NCBI GenBank assembly: GCA_037043235.1
Contig: JAWRVZ010000586.1
Span: 62,001 to 126,000, forward strand
DNA: 64,000 nt
DNA from: Rhodeus uyekii
Lineage: Eukaryota; Chordata; Actinopteri; Cypriniformes; Acheilognathidae
Reading direction: 5' to 3'
Both the position numbers and the translations under genes were made by a program. Below are positions 23,400 to 34,937 of the stretch, piece by piece (the first letter of the stretch is position 1; the number at the start of each line of letters is the position of its first letter). The notes under the pieces were generated by a model. The model was not told the DNA's origin. It saw only the letters and a list, made by a program, of their open reading frames with translations, and made no database searches.

Positions 23400-24170
23400 C
23401 AAAGTCTGGAGTTAGTTTTGTGTGGCGATTCTCAGGGACAGATCTGAACTCCTCCCTTTCACATATTTTCTGAAACCTAACGGGATAACACCAGTTGACA
23501 ACTGGCCAATTGTCGCACGATGCAGCTCTAGCTGACAGTCAGTTTTAATAGCATACGTGCAGTCAATCATAAATATTCAAAATCATAACTGAACTCTGCC
23601 AAGCTCAACAAGCACAAACACAACAGTTAATTTCACGTCCTGTTTTTCAACTCTGAGGCAACAGAGGTTACAATAGTAACTGGAGACGTTCCCTTTCGAT
23701 AGCGGTGTTCAATCCCCGTAAGAGAGATGCAGATCAGCTAAAAACACAGGGAATCATTGTCGATCGTAGCCATTTGATTTTTTTGGAGACTGTTTGCTAG
23801 AGTAGTTGGCATGTTTTGTGGCAAAATGACGGCTGATGATGTATTCTTTAAAAACTGTTACAGTTTCTTGGCATATCAAGATATACAGCCCTTAATCGGA
23901 CGTCAGCGTAAAACATACTAACTGTCTACTTTTCTTCAGTCTGCTCATTTTTACTAAAGAGCTCAAAGTGCAAAGTGAAGTAGAGTGTAACATCACACTC
24001 AAAGCTCAAAGTCTTTGAAGTGCGACATCTGTTGAGGAAACACGGACATTACAGGGAAAAGTCAAATGAAGGCGGTTTGATTATAATAAAATTTAAATTA
24101 ATAATATAACTTCTACAAGTTCGGCGGGCCGGATTAAAAAGCCCAGCGGCCAGTAGTTTGCCCACCCCTG
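23400..24170. mobile_element. hAT fragment, right end CCACCCCTG
   Basis: The right end reads GGCCAGTAGTTTGCCCACCCCTG, the inverted complement of a CAGGGGTGGGCAAAC hAT terminus. The interior (23,440-23,530 and 23,660-23,700) matches the reverse complement of 56,860-57,050 in the hAT at 56,544-57,296, including AGTTGACAACTGGCCAAT. No left terminus was found, so the left border is approximate and the copy is truncated or rearranged. There is no transposase. Confidence 0.65.
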
Positions 24171-24179
24171 GACTAGACT

Positions 24180-24560
24180 ATGACATTTATGCATTTGGCA
24201 GACGCTTTCATCCAAAGTGACTAATATTGCACTTAAGGAGCACATTGAATCAGTTCTTGCTTTCGACATTTGTCTGAAGTATGTGTTTGCGTGAGACACT
24301 GCAAGGTATGGTAACGTAAATTAACTGAGTAAAAGGCCTCGAAAGGCCTCATAACCGGCATTCACATTGAAGTGAATGCCGGTTAACTTCAAAAAGTTGG
24401 GGGAAAAAACGGAAGACATCAAAAGCCTTGACTTCAAAGACTGAAGCGTTGTTTATTGCAACGTTGAGGCGATCAACCAATCACAGGCGTTTATGTTGAG
24501 CTGCCGAATTCACAGACGTGCTGATTGGCTGTAGGAATCAACTTCACGGACCTATTTGAC
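24180..24560. repeat. Dispersed repeat with L2-tail-like start
   Basis: Begins with TTTGGCAGACGCTTTCATCC, resembling the L2 3' tail, and continues with a block found almost unchanged at 38,538-38,684 and, inverted, at 4,086-4,315. A short perfect hairpin lies at about 24,355-24,385 (AACCGGCATTCACATTGAAG and its complement). Confidence 0.6.
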
Positions 24561-25400
24561 CATCACGGGGTAAGGTGTGAGCCTGTAGTCCAGTGTGCTA
24601 CTTTATAATATCTCTGTATGCAAGCAATATTATTTATGATATTGTGTGTGCGCTTGATAAGGCTATTACATGTGATCTGGTTTTACATGGATGCCTGGAT
24701 ATGACAATGAAAGGTGTGGAATCGGTTCACTTCAAATCGAAGGCATTTTTTTCCCAAAGACTTTGAACACGTTGTTTTTTGTTACGCTGCAAGCAGTTCA
24801 ACCAATCGTAGGTGTTTACGTTGAGCTGACGATTGCAATGTCCAATCCTAGACATTTATGCTAGATGTTTTTCTATAAATTAAAAGACTGCCATGGACAG
24901 GAAAGAGATCTCGGGCTCAACGAATGCTGTGATGAAAGGAGGACCTGGAAGACGAACAGACCATTCTCTTCAGGATTAATGAGGTTCTGTTCCTATCTGT
25001 GTCTTGGGTTAAAACATGCTCATTTGAGGGAACATTAATGTTTGGGAGTATGAAGTGAGTTTGGAATGAAAACATTATTTTTCTCAGTAAGTGGTGCTTT
25101 TTTTGTGTAGGGTTGAGTATTGTTTGGGTTTTTTATTATACCAGTACCAAAGTTTTACTTTTAAAGTAGCACTGGTGTCTAAACTTAAAAAAAGAAGACA
25201 ACAGTTTAATGATGTTAAAGAACGGCTTTTTATTGAAATAAATTAAATACAAAATTCTTTAAATTGAACAATGTATCAAAAGTTTAAAGTATACTTCTAG
25301 AAATGGTATACTCTGTCTCACACCCATGTATTAAATGTATTTACAGACCAATTATTCCGTAACAGGTGCTACTAAAATAACGTTCTAACTGGCAAGACAA
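24561..25400. other. No recognised gene; diverged repeat at 24,720-24,860
   Basis: 24,720-24,860 is a weak relative of 24,420-24,530 (both have the ACCAATC...GTTTACGTTGAGCTG pattern). The rest shows nothing that I can assign. Confidence 0.4.
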
Positions 25401-25487
25401 TATTGAGCGCTTATATGTGTGATATGGATCAACTGCATATGGTGTACACATTCTCAAGAAATCATCAGTGCACACGTGTAGCGTTGA

Positions 25488-25667
25488 CATTTTTGGCCAA
25501 CCAAGCTGAAGGCATGTTCAAGATGCCTGGTATTGATAGGGTTTTAGAGGACCAATCTGGAGAAATGCCTTCACCGTCAGATTGTGAAGTGGTATCACAA
25601 GGTGAAGTGAAGTGTGGTGAAGCGGTTTCATCTCTGTCAGAATCAGGCTTAAATGTTGGAGGCAAAG
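25488..25667 (+). CDS. Candidate internal exon, unknown product
   Basis: The open frame of 25,403-25,813 contains a segment of ordinary coding composition followed by AAAGTAAGT at about 25,665, a good splice donor. After the donor the composition becomes intron-like. The upstream border is not clear; no domain is recognised. It could be a host exon or a transposon relic. Confidence 0.22.
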
Positions 25668-26149
25668 TAAGTCATTTTGGTTCAGGAGCTAAAAAGCAGG
25701 ATATGCAGTTTATGTTAGATCTTAGTCTAATTTTGATTTGTGACGTGTGTGCTACAACACCGATGACTAGCTGGATACCAGCATATGTGGTCATTTGTTT
25801 TTGTAATGTTTAGCTGTGGTTTGATTTACATGTCAGGCTTCCCAATAGGGCGAGTTGATTCTTCAGATTCCAATACAGTTTTTCTAATCATTCAACTGTT
25901 ACTACATAGAAAAAACTTCAGGCCGCATAACACTCAAAAGCAGAAAATCGACGGGCTAGTAGCAATCAGATATACGATTCAGTGCTAAAGTTTGAAACAC
26001 GAATCACGAATGTAGTATTTACTGTAAAACATTTGCTTTATTTACACAATAAGATAACACTAATACAAAATCCTTTTTCTGCATGTGTAACACTTCCCAG
26101 TGGGATTAAAGCATTCACACAGGGGGTTGCACATTTAATGTGTGTTTCC

Positions 26150-26239
26150 AGGTGGTTCCAGGACCAGCCGCTCAAAGCACTTCATAGCACTCACACCCAT
26201 CATCATGAAGTGCTTTAAGCGGCTGGTCCTGGAACACCT
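26150..26239. repeat. Inverted repeat at LINE 5' end
   Basis: Arms of 35-36 bp (26,150-26,185 and 26,205-26,239) with two differences, separated by 19 bp. The right arm is LINE coding sequence in sense orientation and the left arm is the same sequence inverted. Confidence 0.9.
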
Positions 26240-26253
26240 AAAAGACTCTATAC

Positions 26254-27334
26254 CAGGGGTGTCAAACTCAAATGCACAGGGGGCCAAAATCCCAAAACAC
26301 TTTAGGTCGCGGGCCGAAAAGGATAAACATTTATTGAAAACACTAAAACTAAACTTTTAAAACTTACCTTTTTTGAACTTAGAAAAAACAGACAGAAATA
26401 TATAATTCTTGAATAAATCAACTTATACCTTAAATAACTTTATTAAAAAATTACAAGTTAGAAATAAAGTAAACAAGTAAAGTAAAAGTAAGTAAAAGTT
26501 AAAAGATAAAACATTCAAATTTCTTTACTCTTATGTCATTTTATATAAAACTTAAAAAGATTTATATATAAAAGATTTTGCTCTCCATAAAAATATATCC
26601 TGTCAAAATTATACAAATTCAAAATATGGACATGCTGCATAACAAAACCTGGAAATCTAAATACAATTTTTGCTTTTCAGCAATAACAAATCAAATTATT
26701 CAGTTGAATTTGCTCTTTTGTCATTTGTCTTATAGTGCCGTCTTATTTAATTATTTAATTACTGCCACATTAGCTCCGCAAATGAGACACACGGGTATAC
26801 CGGCAGTATGTCAGTAAACATATACCGTATTTTCCCACATATAACCCATGGGTTAAAGCAGATTTTACAAACTACATCACAATTTTTTTTACACGTAATA
26901 ATACTTCAATATATTTGTTATATTTATATAAGGACGTAATGTTTTTTTTTCTTTGCGCTGTATTTTTTTTCTGGCACTTGTACTATCACTCTGACAGCTG
27001 GCGCTGATATGCTGTCTGACCTGTCAATCATGCAAGAAAACGTGATTGGCTGTTCTGCCATGAGGGCGGGCTCTTCTCATCCGATGATCAATACCTGAAT
27101 TTCGCGCACAAGCACTGTGTACCGAGCCTGAACAGTTATGGATAAGTGACAATAACAATCGCACGGTACTAGCGCGAAGCATCATTAATACTTCCTGTTT
27201 AATACAGGAAGTGTTCGGCGAGTCAGCTGGAGCACGGGACATCTCGCGGGCCATTAATAAAATGCTCTCGCGGGCCGGACATAATTACACGTCGGGCCGG
27301 ATGTGGCCCGCGGGCCTTGAGTTTGACACCTATG
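26254..27334. mobile_element. hAT transposon, second copy (non-autonomous, 1,081 bp)
   Basis: Starts CAGGGGTGTCAAACTCAA and ends TTGAGTTTGACACCTATG, with 8-bp duplication CTCTATAC at 26,246-26,253 and 27,335-27,342. It is the reverse-orientation relative of the hAT at 11,970-20,660. It carries no transposase. Leaving it out with one target copy restores one reading frame in the LINE. A CCAAT-type motif (GATTGGC) and a GC-box-like GGGCGGG lie at about 27,042-27,071. Confidence 0.92.
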
Positions 27335-27342
27335 CTCTATAC

Positions 27343-28402
27343 CATCCACATTGGACTCACATCAGTTTGCTTACCGCAGCAATAGGAGCACAGAGGATGC
27401 TGTTGCCATGGCACTGCACTCTGTGCTCACACACCTGGACAATAAGAACTCTTATGCACGGATGCTGTTTGTTGACTTCAGCTCAGCATTCAACACTATC
27501 ATCCCGGCCAAGTTAATAACCAAACTTGAAGACTTGGGCATCAATACCTCACTCTGCAACTGGATTCTGGACTTCCTGACCAACAGACCCCAGAATGTTC
27601 GATCTGGATCCACCTGCTCCACATCGATCACACTTAACACTGGTGTACCACAGGGCTGTGTGCTAAGCCCGTTTCTCTACTCCCTCTTCACCTCCGACTA
27701 CATGCCTGTGTTTGGATCTAATGCCATCGTCAAGTTCGCAGACGACACTACGGTGATCGGTCTCATCAGCCACAACGATGAGACTGCCTACAGGGAAGAG
27801 ATCCAGCACCTGTCCACATGGTGCAACGAAAATAACCTGCTCCTCAACACCACCAAAACGAAGGAGCTCATCGTGGACTTCAGGAAAGAGTCAAGAGGCA
27901 CACACAACACCATCCACATCAATGGAATGGCCGTTGAGCGTGTCTCCAACTTCAAGTTCCTGGGGATCCACATCTCGGCTGACATGACCTGGACAACCAA
28001 CACCTCCAGCCTGGTCAAGAAGGCTCACCAGCGCCTCTTCTTCCTGAGGACACCGGCTATCCTGGTGAACTTCTACCGCTGCGCAATAGAAAGCATCCTG
28101 ACGAACTGTGTCACAGTGTGGTATGGGTGCTGTTCTGTCGTGGAGCGCAAGGCACTGCAGCGGGTGGTGAAAACTGCCCAACGCATCACAGGGACTCCAC
28201 TTCCTGCCATCGAGCACGTCCAGAGGAAACGCTGTCTGCGTCGAGCTCGCAGCATCCTCAAGGACTCCTCTCACCCAGCCCACAGACTGTTCTCCCTCCT
28301 TCCCTCCGGCAGGCGTTTCAGGTGCCTCCGGACCAGAACCAGCAGACTAAAGAACAGTTTCTTCCCCAAAACTGTCTCTTTACTGAACTCTAACCCTTGC
28401 TG
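27343..28402 (+). pseudogene. LINE reverse transcriptase (Rex1/Jockey-like), 5'-truncated
   Basis: An open frame of about 350 residues to TGA at 28,401-28,403. It has HQFAYRSNRSTEDAV, FVDFSSAFNTI (motif A), GVPQGCVLSPFLYSLF (motif B), KFADDTTVIGLI (catalytic motif C) and NFKFLGIHI, then the thumb and a basic C-terminus. These match fish Jockey-superfamily LINEs. The frame is intact from here on, but the endonuclease and N-terminal part are missing, so the copy cannot move by itself. In a full element this enzyme performs target-primed reverse transcription. Confidence 0.88.
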
Positions 28403-28404
28403 AC

Positions 28405-28800
28405 CCCACTCCTCTCTCACCCCCACCCCCCTCACAGACTCTCCTCTTACCCCCCCAACATCCCCCTCCCCTCATAGACTCTCCCCTCACCCCCCACCAT
28501 CCCACTCCCCTCATAGACTCTCCTCTTACCCCCCCCACCATCCCACTCCCCTCATAGACTCCTCTCTCCCCCACCACCATCCCACTCCCCTCACAGACTC
28601 TCCTCTTACCACCATCCCACTCCCCTCATAGACTCCTCTCCCCCCCCACCATCCCACTCCCCTCATAGACTCTCCTCTTACCCCCCACCACCCTACTCCC
28701 CTCACAGACTCTCCTCACCCCCCACCACCCCACTCCCCTCACAGACTCTCCTCTCACCCCCCACCATCCCACCACACACCACACCAGACTCCTTCACTGC
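28405..28800. repeat. C-rich minisatellite in LINE 3' UTR
   Basis: About nine imperfect copies of a 35-42 bp unit built from CCACCATCCCACTCCCCTCA followed by TAGACTCTCCTCTTACC. Copy number and spacing are irregular. It lies within the transcribed 3' UTR of the LINE. Confidence 0.88.
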
Positions 28801-29436
28801 CCCCCCCACTAGCTACTACCCTTATAGACTCTTCGCTCACTCTGTTACTTATTTGTGCCATTTGCACTGCCGACTGTTCATTACAGTAACAACTGTTTAC
28901 AACAACTGTTTACTGTTTACAGTAAGAACTGTTTACACTTGCACCTTGCACTACTGTACTTTAGCTGGAACATGCTCATTTGCACTACCAACTGTTCATA
29001 CAGTACCAACTGTTTACATTTCGCATCTCACTTATTCTTATTCTTATCCATGCTCATTGCACTACCTTAAATCTACTGCTTACCTTAAGCTAACAATTGT
29101 ATACATCTACCTGTAAAATTCTGTTTATAGTTAGACATCTGTATATACATTTACATTTATAGCACATATTCACCTGTAAATGCTGTTTATAGACACCTGT
29201 AATTATATTTATAGCACACACTCACCTGTTATAGTAATAACCATCTGTATATTTATATTCATTGTACATATTACCTGTAAATCCTGTAAATCTCCATATC
29301 CTGCACTTATGCAACCATTGTATATATCCTGCACTTGCTGCTATTGCACTTCTGGTTGGACCTAAACTGCATTTCGTTGCCTTGTACCTGTGCAATGACA
29401 ATAAAGTTGAATCTAATCTAATCTAATCTAATCTTC

Positions 29437-29524
29437 TGTAACACATGAAATAACAGCGTTAGCAGCGTCTCTCGTGGTTACCATCACTCACGCGAATTCT
29501 CGTGCTTGAACTCTCACGAGATTC
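29437..29524 (+). repeat. Direct repeat, left copy
   Basis: TGTAACACATGAAATAACAG through CTCACGAGATTCAG recurs at 29,770-29,838 and, after the retroviral insertion, 34,943-34,965. The 332-bp spacing suggests either terminal repeats of a very small element or a tandem duplication. No primer site is recognised. Confidence 0.7.
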
Positions 29525-29838
29525 AGTAATGCATTCAACGTTGTAAACATACAAATCTCTCATAACTCAGCATTAACCTCTTATACCAGCAACTACACTC
29601 TATTCTCCATACACATTCGTATTATCACATAAACTGGTTTTAACACACGTGCAAACTCTTCAGACAATATATAAACCTGCTTCCCGCAACATTTAACAAC
29701 TCAGGAAATACACACACACATACTCTATATAGATGTAAACTCTAATCGGACAGCTTTTCAACCAGTTTACCTGTAACACATGAAATAACAGCGTTAGCAG
29801 CGGCTCTCGTGGTTACCATCACTCACGCTAATTCTCGT

Positions 29839-30250
29839 TGTAGGAAAATTCTTCAGCGTCTTTGTGTGTGTCGATCTCTGCTCATCAAATTCTGGATCCA
29901 GGGAGTGCAAGTAAATGAACCAAAACGAAGTCAATCAGTAATGGTTTATTCAGAATGCAGCTCAGCTCAGTACAGAATGCATGCAGTGTATATAGTGCCC
30001 CAAAAAGAGGAGGACACACAGAAGAATGAGAAAAACAACTCCATATAAGGCACCAGACATGATACTCAGTTATTTTTCGTTGCATGTTATCTAGAACAGA
30101 GGCCTCAGCTAAACGTCAAGAGGAACTAAATAGAGGAACAACAGTGGGTGTGTGGTTTCGCTCGCACACACAGACAGAGGCTTGCTTAACTAATTTCTGC
30201 AGGGTCACTGTAAGGGCACAGTTTACTTTTATAACATACATTTTCCTTCA
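29839..30250 (-). repeat. 3' LTR of the endogenous retrovirus
   Basis: A 412-bp repeat starting TGTAGGAAAA and ending CCTTCA on the plus strand. It differs from the other LTR by one base (TTAACTAAT here, TTAACCAAT there). Confidence 0.93.
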
Positions 30251-30251
30251 A

Positions 30252-30262
30252 TCCCCTCTTTT
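30252..30262 (-). promoter_or_regulatory. Polypurine tract
   Basis: The minus strand reads AAAAGAGGGGA one base before the 3' LTR, the expected plus-strand primer of a retrovirus. Confidence 0.8.
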
Positions 30263-30276
30263 AAGCTCCTTAAAGC

Positions 30277-31620
30277 TTAACCATTGACAGGTTTATATCT
30301 TCGATCACGAGTGACAGAGTCAACCATTCCATACATACGGTTCATCAAACATTGCAACAGACAGGGCCCAAAAATACAAATGGCCACCAAAATCAATAAT
30401 ACAGGAGCTATCATGGTGACAAGTGGTGTGACCCAACCGAACAAGTTATGCATGAACCCCCATCCCCAGTCTTTGTCTCTTGTCTCATCTTCATACAGTT
30501 TATGCGCTGTCCTTTTCATTTCATCCACAGCATGACCCACAGCTCCTTCTGCTTCATCTTCAGCCGGGACAAAGGTGCAGCACTGATCTCCCACCATGGC
30601 ACAGACTCCTCCTTTGTCAGCTAACAACATGTCCAGTGCCAGGCGGTTTTGTATGGTCATCAGGCGCAGGGCACCCAGTTCTTTTCCCTACACCATCCAT
30701 TCCTTCAGTTGTGTCGTTTACAAACTTAGCGAGTCGATAATGCAGTACCTCGATGTGTTTCCATTGTTGCACAGTTCCCATGGCGGAGAACATGGAGGTC
30801 CACCACCGCTGCCAACGAGTGGTCAGTCGATGTTCGTCGGGAACCTCATCCATTGGGATGTCTCTTCGATGACGTCGCGTGGGTCGATGCTGGTCGATTC
30901 TCTGAAATATCTGAACAGGATAAGATAATTGAATAGGGGCACATAAACCAGACCAATTACCTGGAATGTCCTTAAACAATGCTTTAGGGCCACAATACCA
31001 CCACCAATCAATATCCAGAGTGAAGGTGACACGTCCTTTCCTCTTTACCCCCAAAAACAGCTTCCTGGCTTCACTGACATGGTACAGCATTTTTCATTGG
31101 GTTTTTCTACCAGGATGGTATTACACTGGTTACTTCGGATTTTCCCTATCGGGTCTGAGGCATTGCTACTGTTACTCTGATAACATCTAAAAAAGGTACA
31201 ATTTTTTCCGAACACGGGCCTAATTTGAATATGCTCGACTAAGAAAGGGTGCTGCGGCCTGGTTCCGTTTTGTCGATATTCCCCACACTCCGAGCTGGGG
31301 AGCCATGCCCAGTCGACTCCACCTGGCCAGTCATATCTCATTACACAAGTCTCGGTTAAAGTTGATTGGTCGAGCACAGACATTGAAACACTTACGACAG
31401 ATGACATCACTTGCTGACAAACATAGCAGGACTCATTTGTGTGCATTCTAGCGGTAAAATTAGCATACTGCCAAAACGTATTATCAGTAGGTCTCACAGA
31501 AAAAGTGGCTGGTATAATACACCAGAGAACTAGACAATGATAATGAAAAGTACAATATAATGCTAAAATGTCGACAAAGCAATAATGATTAAAGGATATG
31601 GTGCTGCCGAGTGTTATGTC
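30277..31620 (-). pseudogene. env: Retroviral env, frameshifted
   Basis: The surface-subunit part is open from about 31,640 to 31,090 in one frame; the next part (31,090-30,660) and the transmembrane part (30,660-30,277) require two frame changes. A basic RRHRR stretch near 30,860 could be the furin site. The transmembrane subunit shows the CX6CC motif (CAMVGDQCC) that gamma-type retroviruses use to link subunits, then a hydrophobic membrane segment (about 30,350-30,400) and a short cytoplasmic tail. Several N-glycosylation sites are visible in the surface part. No initiating ATG or leader was identified, so the N-terminus may be lost. It is not expressible as one protein. Confidence 0.8.
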
Positions 31621-31640
31621 ATACAGCAGTGCTGCGTGTT

Positions 31641-31919
31641 CAGCTCCCGTCTACTGATGCAATAACAGAGGGTCAGCAAAATAAAAGAAGCAGTTGTGGG
31701 CAGATAGAGTGTGGTCAGTCCTTAGTCAGTCCAGTTTCGCGCAACACCCCAGCCTCTCCGTCCTTTGACGCAGTGGTGATCCCCTCTTAGGCAGATCCCA
31801 CCCCAAGTGGCCCCCATGTATGGGTCTCAGGTGTCTCTAACAAACCTAGACAGACAGAATTACTAATCACAGCACCTATTGCTCCGCTTTCCTCCCGGTA
31901 TCTGTAACACAAATGTCAG
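31641..31919. other. Non-coding stretch between env and integrase
   Basis: No open frame is recognised. The normal pol-env overlap of a gammaretrovirus is absent. Confidence 0.4.
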
Positions 31920-32716
31920 TTAATTTGTGTCCGGGGCTCTCTTTAGCCGTGTAGCGTGGATCCACTGTGGAAAAGATTCAGTTAATACTGCAGTTCGAGT
32001 TACAGCCACAACTTTAGTGGGGGTGCTAAATTTTGGTGCTTCAATAGGATCCCCCATTTTTAAGAATTGTTTGACCATCACCTCATCTCCTACTTGAAAG
32101 GGATGGGTGGGGTCCAATGGTAGTGGCACGGAACTCGAATGCATTTTCCTCCAATTTTCATGGAGTGCTTCACATAATAACCTAGAATATTCACCCAGGG
32201 GCACATCACATCCCACACCTCCCAGTATTCCACCCCCTCTCCAGGGAGCTGGGAATGGTCTTCCCATGATCATTTCATATGGGGACAGCCCTTTTAACCC
32301 TTTGTGGGGGGCCATCCTCATTTCGGCCAGTACAACAGGGAGCAGTGAGGGCCAATCATTGTGACCTGCTGAGTGCATTGCTTTGCGTAATTTGTCTTTG
32401 ATTGTTCTATTTGCCCTTTCCACAATACCAGATGACTGTGGATGATAAGGAATGTGGTGTTGCCAATCAATCTGTAGTTGTTTTGTCATGTCCATCAGGA
32501 CTTTGGCCACGAAGGCAGGTCCTCTATCAGAGTCTATAGCGAGTGGAATTCCATATCTAGGAATTATTTTGCGCGTCAAATGTGTCACCACTGTCTTTGC
32601 ATCCTCCTTTGAGCAGGGAAAAGCCTCCACCCATCTCGAAAATTTGTCTACAAAAACTAGTAAGTACTTATACCGTCCCTTCCTGGGGAGGTGAGTGAAG
32701 TCCACCTGCCATTGCT
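31920..32716 (-). pseudogene. pol: Retroviral integrase, N-terminal domain missing
   Basis: The catalytic core is recognisable: QVDFTH carries the first aspartate, DSDRGPAF the second, and SGIVERANRTIK the glutamate. The C-terminal DNA-binding part runs to 31,920. The HHCC zinc-binding N-terminal domain is missing because of a deletion at about 32,705-32,728 that joins this frame out of phase to RNase H. It would have inserted the viral DNA, but this copy cannot. Confidence 0.85.
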
Positions 32717-32727
32717 GTAAAGGACTC

Positions 32728-33150
32728 TCAGGTAGAGGCAGAGTCTGAGCCAGACTGGGCCCCCTCTTTGGCAGCCTTATCAGCTAATGCATTACCTCTG
32801 GCCTCGCTTGTGTCAAGTGTTGAATGACCTTTCGTTTTAATTATAGATAGACGTTTAGGTAGGCGACAGGCTTGTATTAAATCCATCACTAGAGAGCTGT
32901 GTGCTATTGGTTTACCATCAGCAGCGACAAACCCTCTTGTGGCCCAAATTTGGCCAAAATCATGTGCTACACCAAAAGCATACCTGCTGTCTGTGTATAT
33001 GTTGACATCCTGATCCTCAGCTAAAACGCAGGCACGGGTCAAAGCAACAAGCTCTGCTGCTTGAGCGGATGCAAAAGGCAGGGCTGCAGATTCAAAAACA
33101 GTGTTAGGCAATTCACACACAGCATAACCACAGAGATACACGCCATCTTG
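32728..33150 (-). pseudogene. pol: Retroviral RNase H fragment
   Basis: Contains the AELVALTRA, YTDSRYAFGVAHDFG and ADKAAKEGAQ signatures of gammaretrovirus-type RNase H. The upstream end is cut by the deletion that joins it to gag near 33,150, so the first catalytic segment is lost. Confidence 0.85.
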
Positions 33151-34370
33151 TGGTTTCGATCGGTTAAATGGTATCTCAGAACATCGTAGTGATCTACATG
33201 ACAGTTATTCATGAAAGTGGACAAAAACATCGGGTTTGGTTCGCCCTCATTTAAATTCATTTCCCCTACACTGGTCCACACATCACTAAATCGCTGGAAA
33301 AAACGAGACGGGGTTTCACCCTTTTCCTGTTTACAGTTAGTCACTTGTGATAGATCGCGATTTGCCGCTTTCAAATTCAGTAGATATTTTTTAAGCTGTT
33401 TATCTAGTTCTTTCAGCATATTCGCGGTATCATCTCTCCATTTAAATGTGGTAACCGTTTTAGTTCGCCCGGTTCGCCTAGTTTCCTCCCCAGTCCGTAC
33501 TTCTTCTTTTATCTGGTCAATTTCATCATTCTCCGGACCAAGCACTGGCACTGCTGCTACCAGGCTGTCTTCATTATATGCGTCGCCTAATTTGAACTGC
33601 AGGATAAATCTGTAATCCGCGCCTGTCAATTGACAATGGCGTGATGCTTTGATAAGCATATCAACGAATTGGACGGGTTTCGATGGCGACGGCAACATGT
33701 CTATTATGTCTTTTAGCGCGCTGACAGAAGGCGGTGTGATATCAACTTTATTACCTCTTAGCGCCCATACAGCAGCCACATTTATTTTTGGTGGGTCAAT
33801 TTCAGATCCTGAATCAGGACCTGCATCGTCATCATATTCATCGTCTGTATCATCATCATTTTTACTCGCTTTTATGGGTTCTTTCTCTTTGTCGCGAATT
33901 ATGGACGGTGCGCTTGGTGCGCTCGGTTTAGAGACACACGCGGTATTTATGCTCGATTGCACATATGGCGGTGGCGGGCATTTTCCCGGCTTGTAGGCAG
34001 GATACTCAGTCAATGTTGCCGGTTTTTTTCCCTTCAAGGGTTTTGGTACAGTTTTTAATACTGCTTTAGGAACATATGCGCCAGTTTTACTGCGCCATAT
34101 GTCGGCCATTTTGTACCACACATCATACCCTGTGCGCATATATGTAAAATCCCAATTTGGATCGCCTTGGTTACCGTATGTCAAATCATAAGCGGTCTGT
34201 AAAAACCCTGGGTCAAATGTTCCCTCTCGCGGATAAGAACGCCACTGACTGTGCTCTGTCCAACCAGCCAAATTGTCTATATATGGATTAGTGTAATATC
34301 CCCACCCACATCGTTCCATCCAAGCTTTTGGAGTTTCACTCGGGTCTGGTTTGGGATATGATTGCCCCAT
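33150..34370 (-). pseudogene. gag: Retroviral Gag, C-terminally truncated
   Basis: Starts MGQSYPKP at 34,370, a typical N-myristoylation signal; the longer frame from 34,397 adds nine unlikely residues. A proline-rich linker (about residues 105-150) and an acidic run (about 175-195) precede a capsid-like domain. It ends near NNCHVDHYDVLRYHL, where the deletion joins RNase H out of frame. The nucleocapsid zinc knuckle is gone. It may still be translated as a truncated matrix-capsid protein of about 405 residues plus an unrelated tail. Confidence 0.82.
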
Positions 34371-34501
34371 TATAAAAATGGCCAGGCACCGACACACACA
34401 GTCTTAAAATTACGTTTGCGCAAAAACTGCAATTTTTCCCGATCTATTGATCTATCCAGAACAGGCAGTGAATCTTAATTTTCTCTTACCTGTCTGGATA
34501 G

Positions 34502-34519
34502 ATCCCGGACGAGCCCCCA
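34502..34519 (-). promoter_or_regulatory. tRNA-Pro primer-binding site
   Basis: The minus strand reads TGGGGGCTCGTCCGGGAT just inside the 5' LTR, the tRNA-Pro site used by murine-leukaemia-type retroviruses. Confidence 0.92.
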
Positions 34520-34525
34520 GAACAC

Positions 34526-34937
34526 TGTAGGAAAATTCTTCAGCGTCTTTGTGTGTGTCGATCTCTGCTCATCAAATTCTGGATCCAGGGAGTGCAAGTA
34601 AATGAACCAAAACGAAGTCAATCAGTAATGGTTTATTCAGAATGCAGCTCAGCTCAGTACAGAATGCATGCAGTGTATATAGTGCCCCAAAAAGAGGAGG
34701 ACACACAGAAGAATGAGAAAAACAACTCCATATAAGGCACCAGACATGATACTCAGTTATTTTTCGTTGCATGTTATCTAGAACAGAGGCCTCAGCTAAA
34801 CGTCAAGAGGAACTAAATAGAGGAACAACAGTGGGTGTGTGGTTTCGCTCGCACACACAGACAGAGGCTTGCTTAACCAATTTCTGCAGGGTCACTGTAA
34901 GGGCACAGTTTACTTTTATAACATACATTTTCCTTCA
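34526..34937 (-). repeat. 5' LTR of the endogenous retrovirus
   Basis: 412 bp, one difference from the 3' LTR. It would supply the promoter on the minus strand. Confidence 0.93.

Larger units (their letters stand above)
26150..29436 (+). mobile_element. Rex1/Jockey-superfamily LINE, 5'-truncated and 5'-inverted
   Basis: A LINE body from 26,205 with a reverse transcriptase frame, a minisatellite 3' UTR, and a 3' end ATGACAATAAAGTTG followed by (AATCT)n near 29,396-29,436. A hAT interrupts it at 26,254-27,334. The first 36 bp are an inverted copy of its own start (26,150-26,185 against 26,205-26,239), as expected from twin priming. Clade assignment within the Jockey superfamily is tentative. 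No target duplication was identified with confidence. Confidence 0.8.
29839..34937 (-). mobile_element. Defective endogenous retrovirus, gamma/epsilon-like
   Basis: A 5.1-kb provirus on the minus strand with 412-bp LTRs, 5-bp target duplication CTCGT (29,834-29,838 and 34,938-34,942), a tRNA-Pro primer-binding site, a polypurine tract, gag, RNase H and integrase pieces, and env. It is not functional. A deletion joins the capsid region of gag to RNase H (near 33,150), removing nucleocapsid, protease and reverse transcriptase. A second deletion removes the integrase zinc finger (near 32,710). Env has frameshifts. The LTRs differ at one position by eye, so integration is recent. Confidence 0.9.

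Noticed and set aside
23300..24170. Complete hAT element ending at 24,170
   Set aside because: No left terminus or target duplication was found, so only a fragment is reported.
29396..29436. Telomere-like repeat
   Set aside because: The unit AATCT is the microsatellite tail of the LINE, not TTAGGG.
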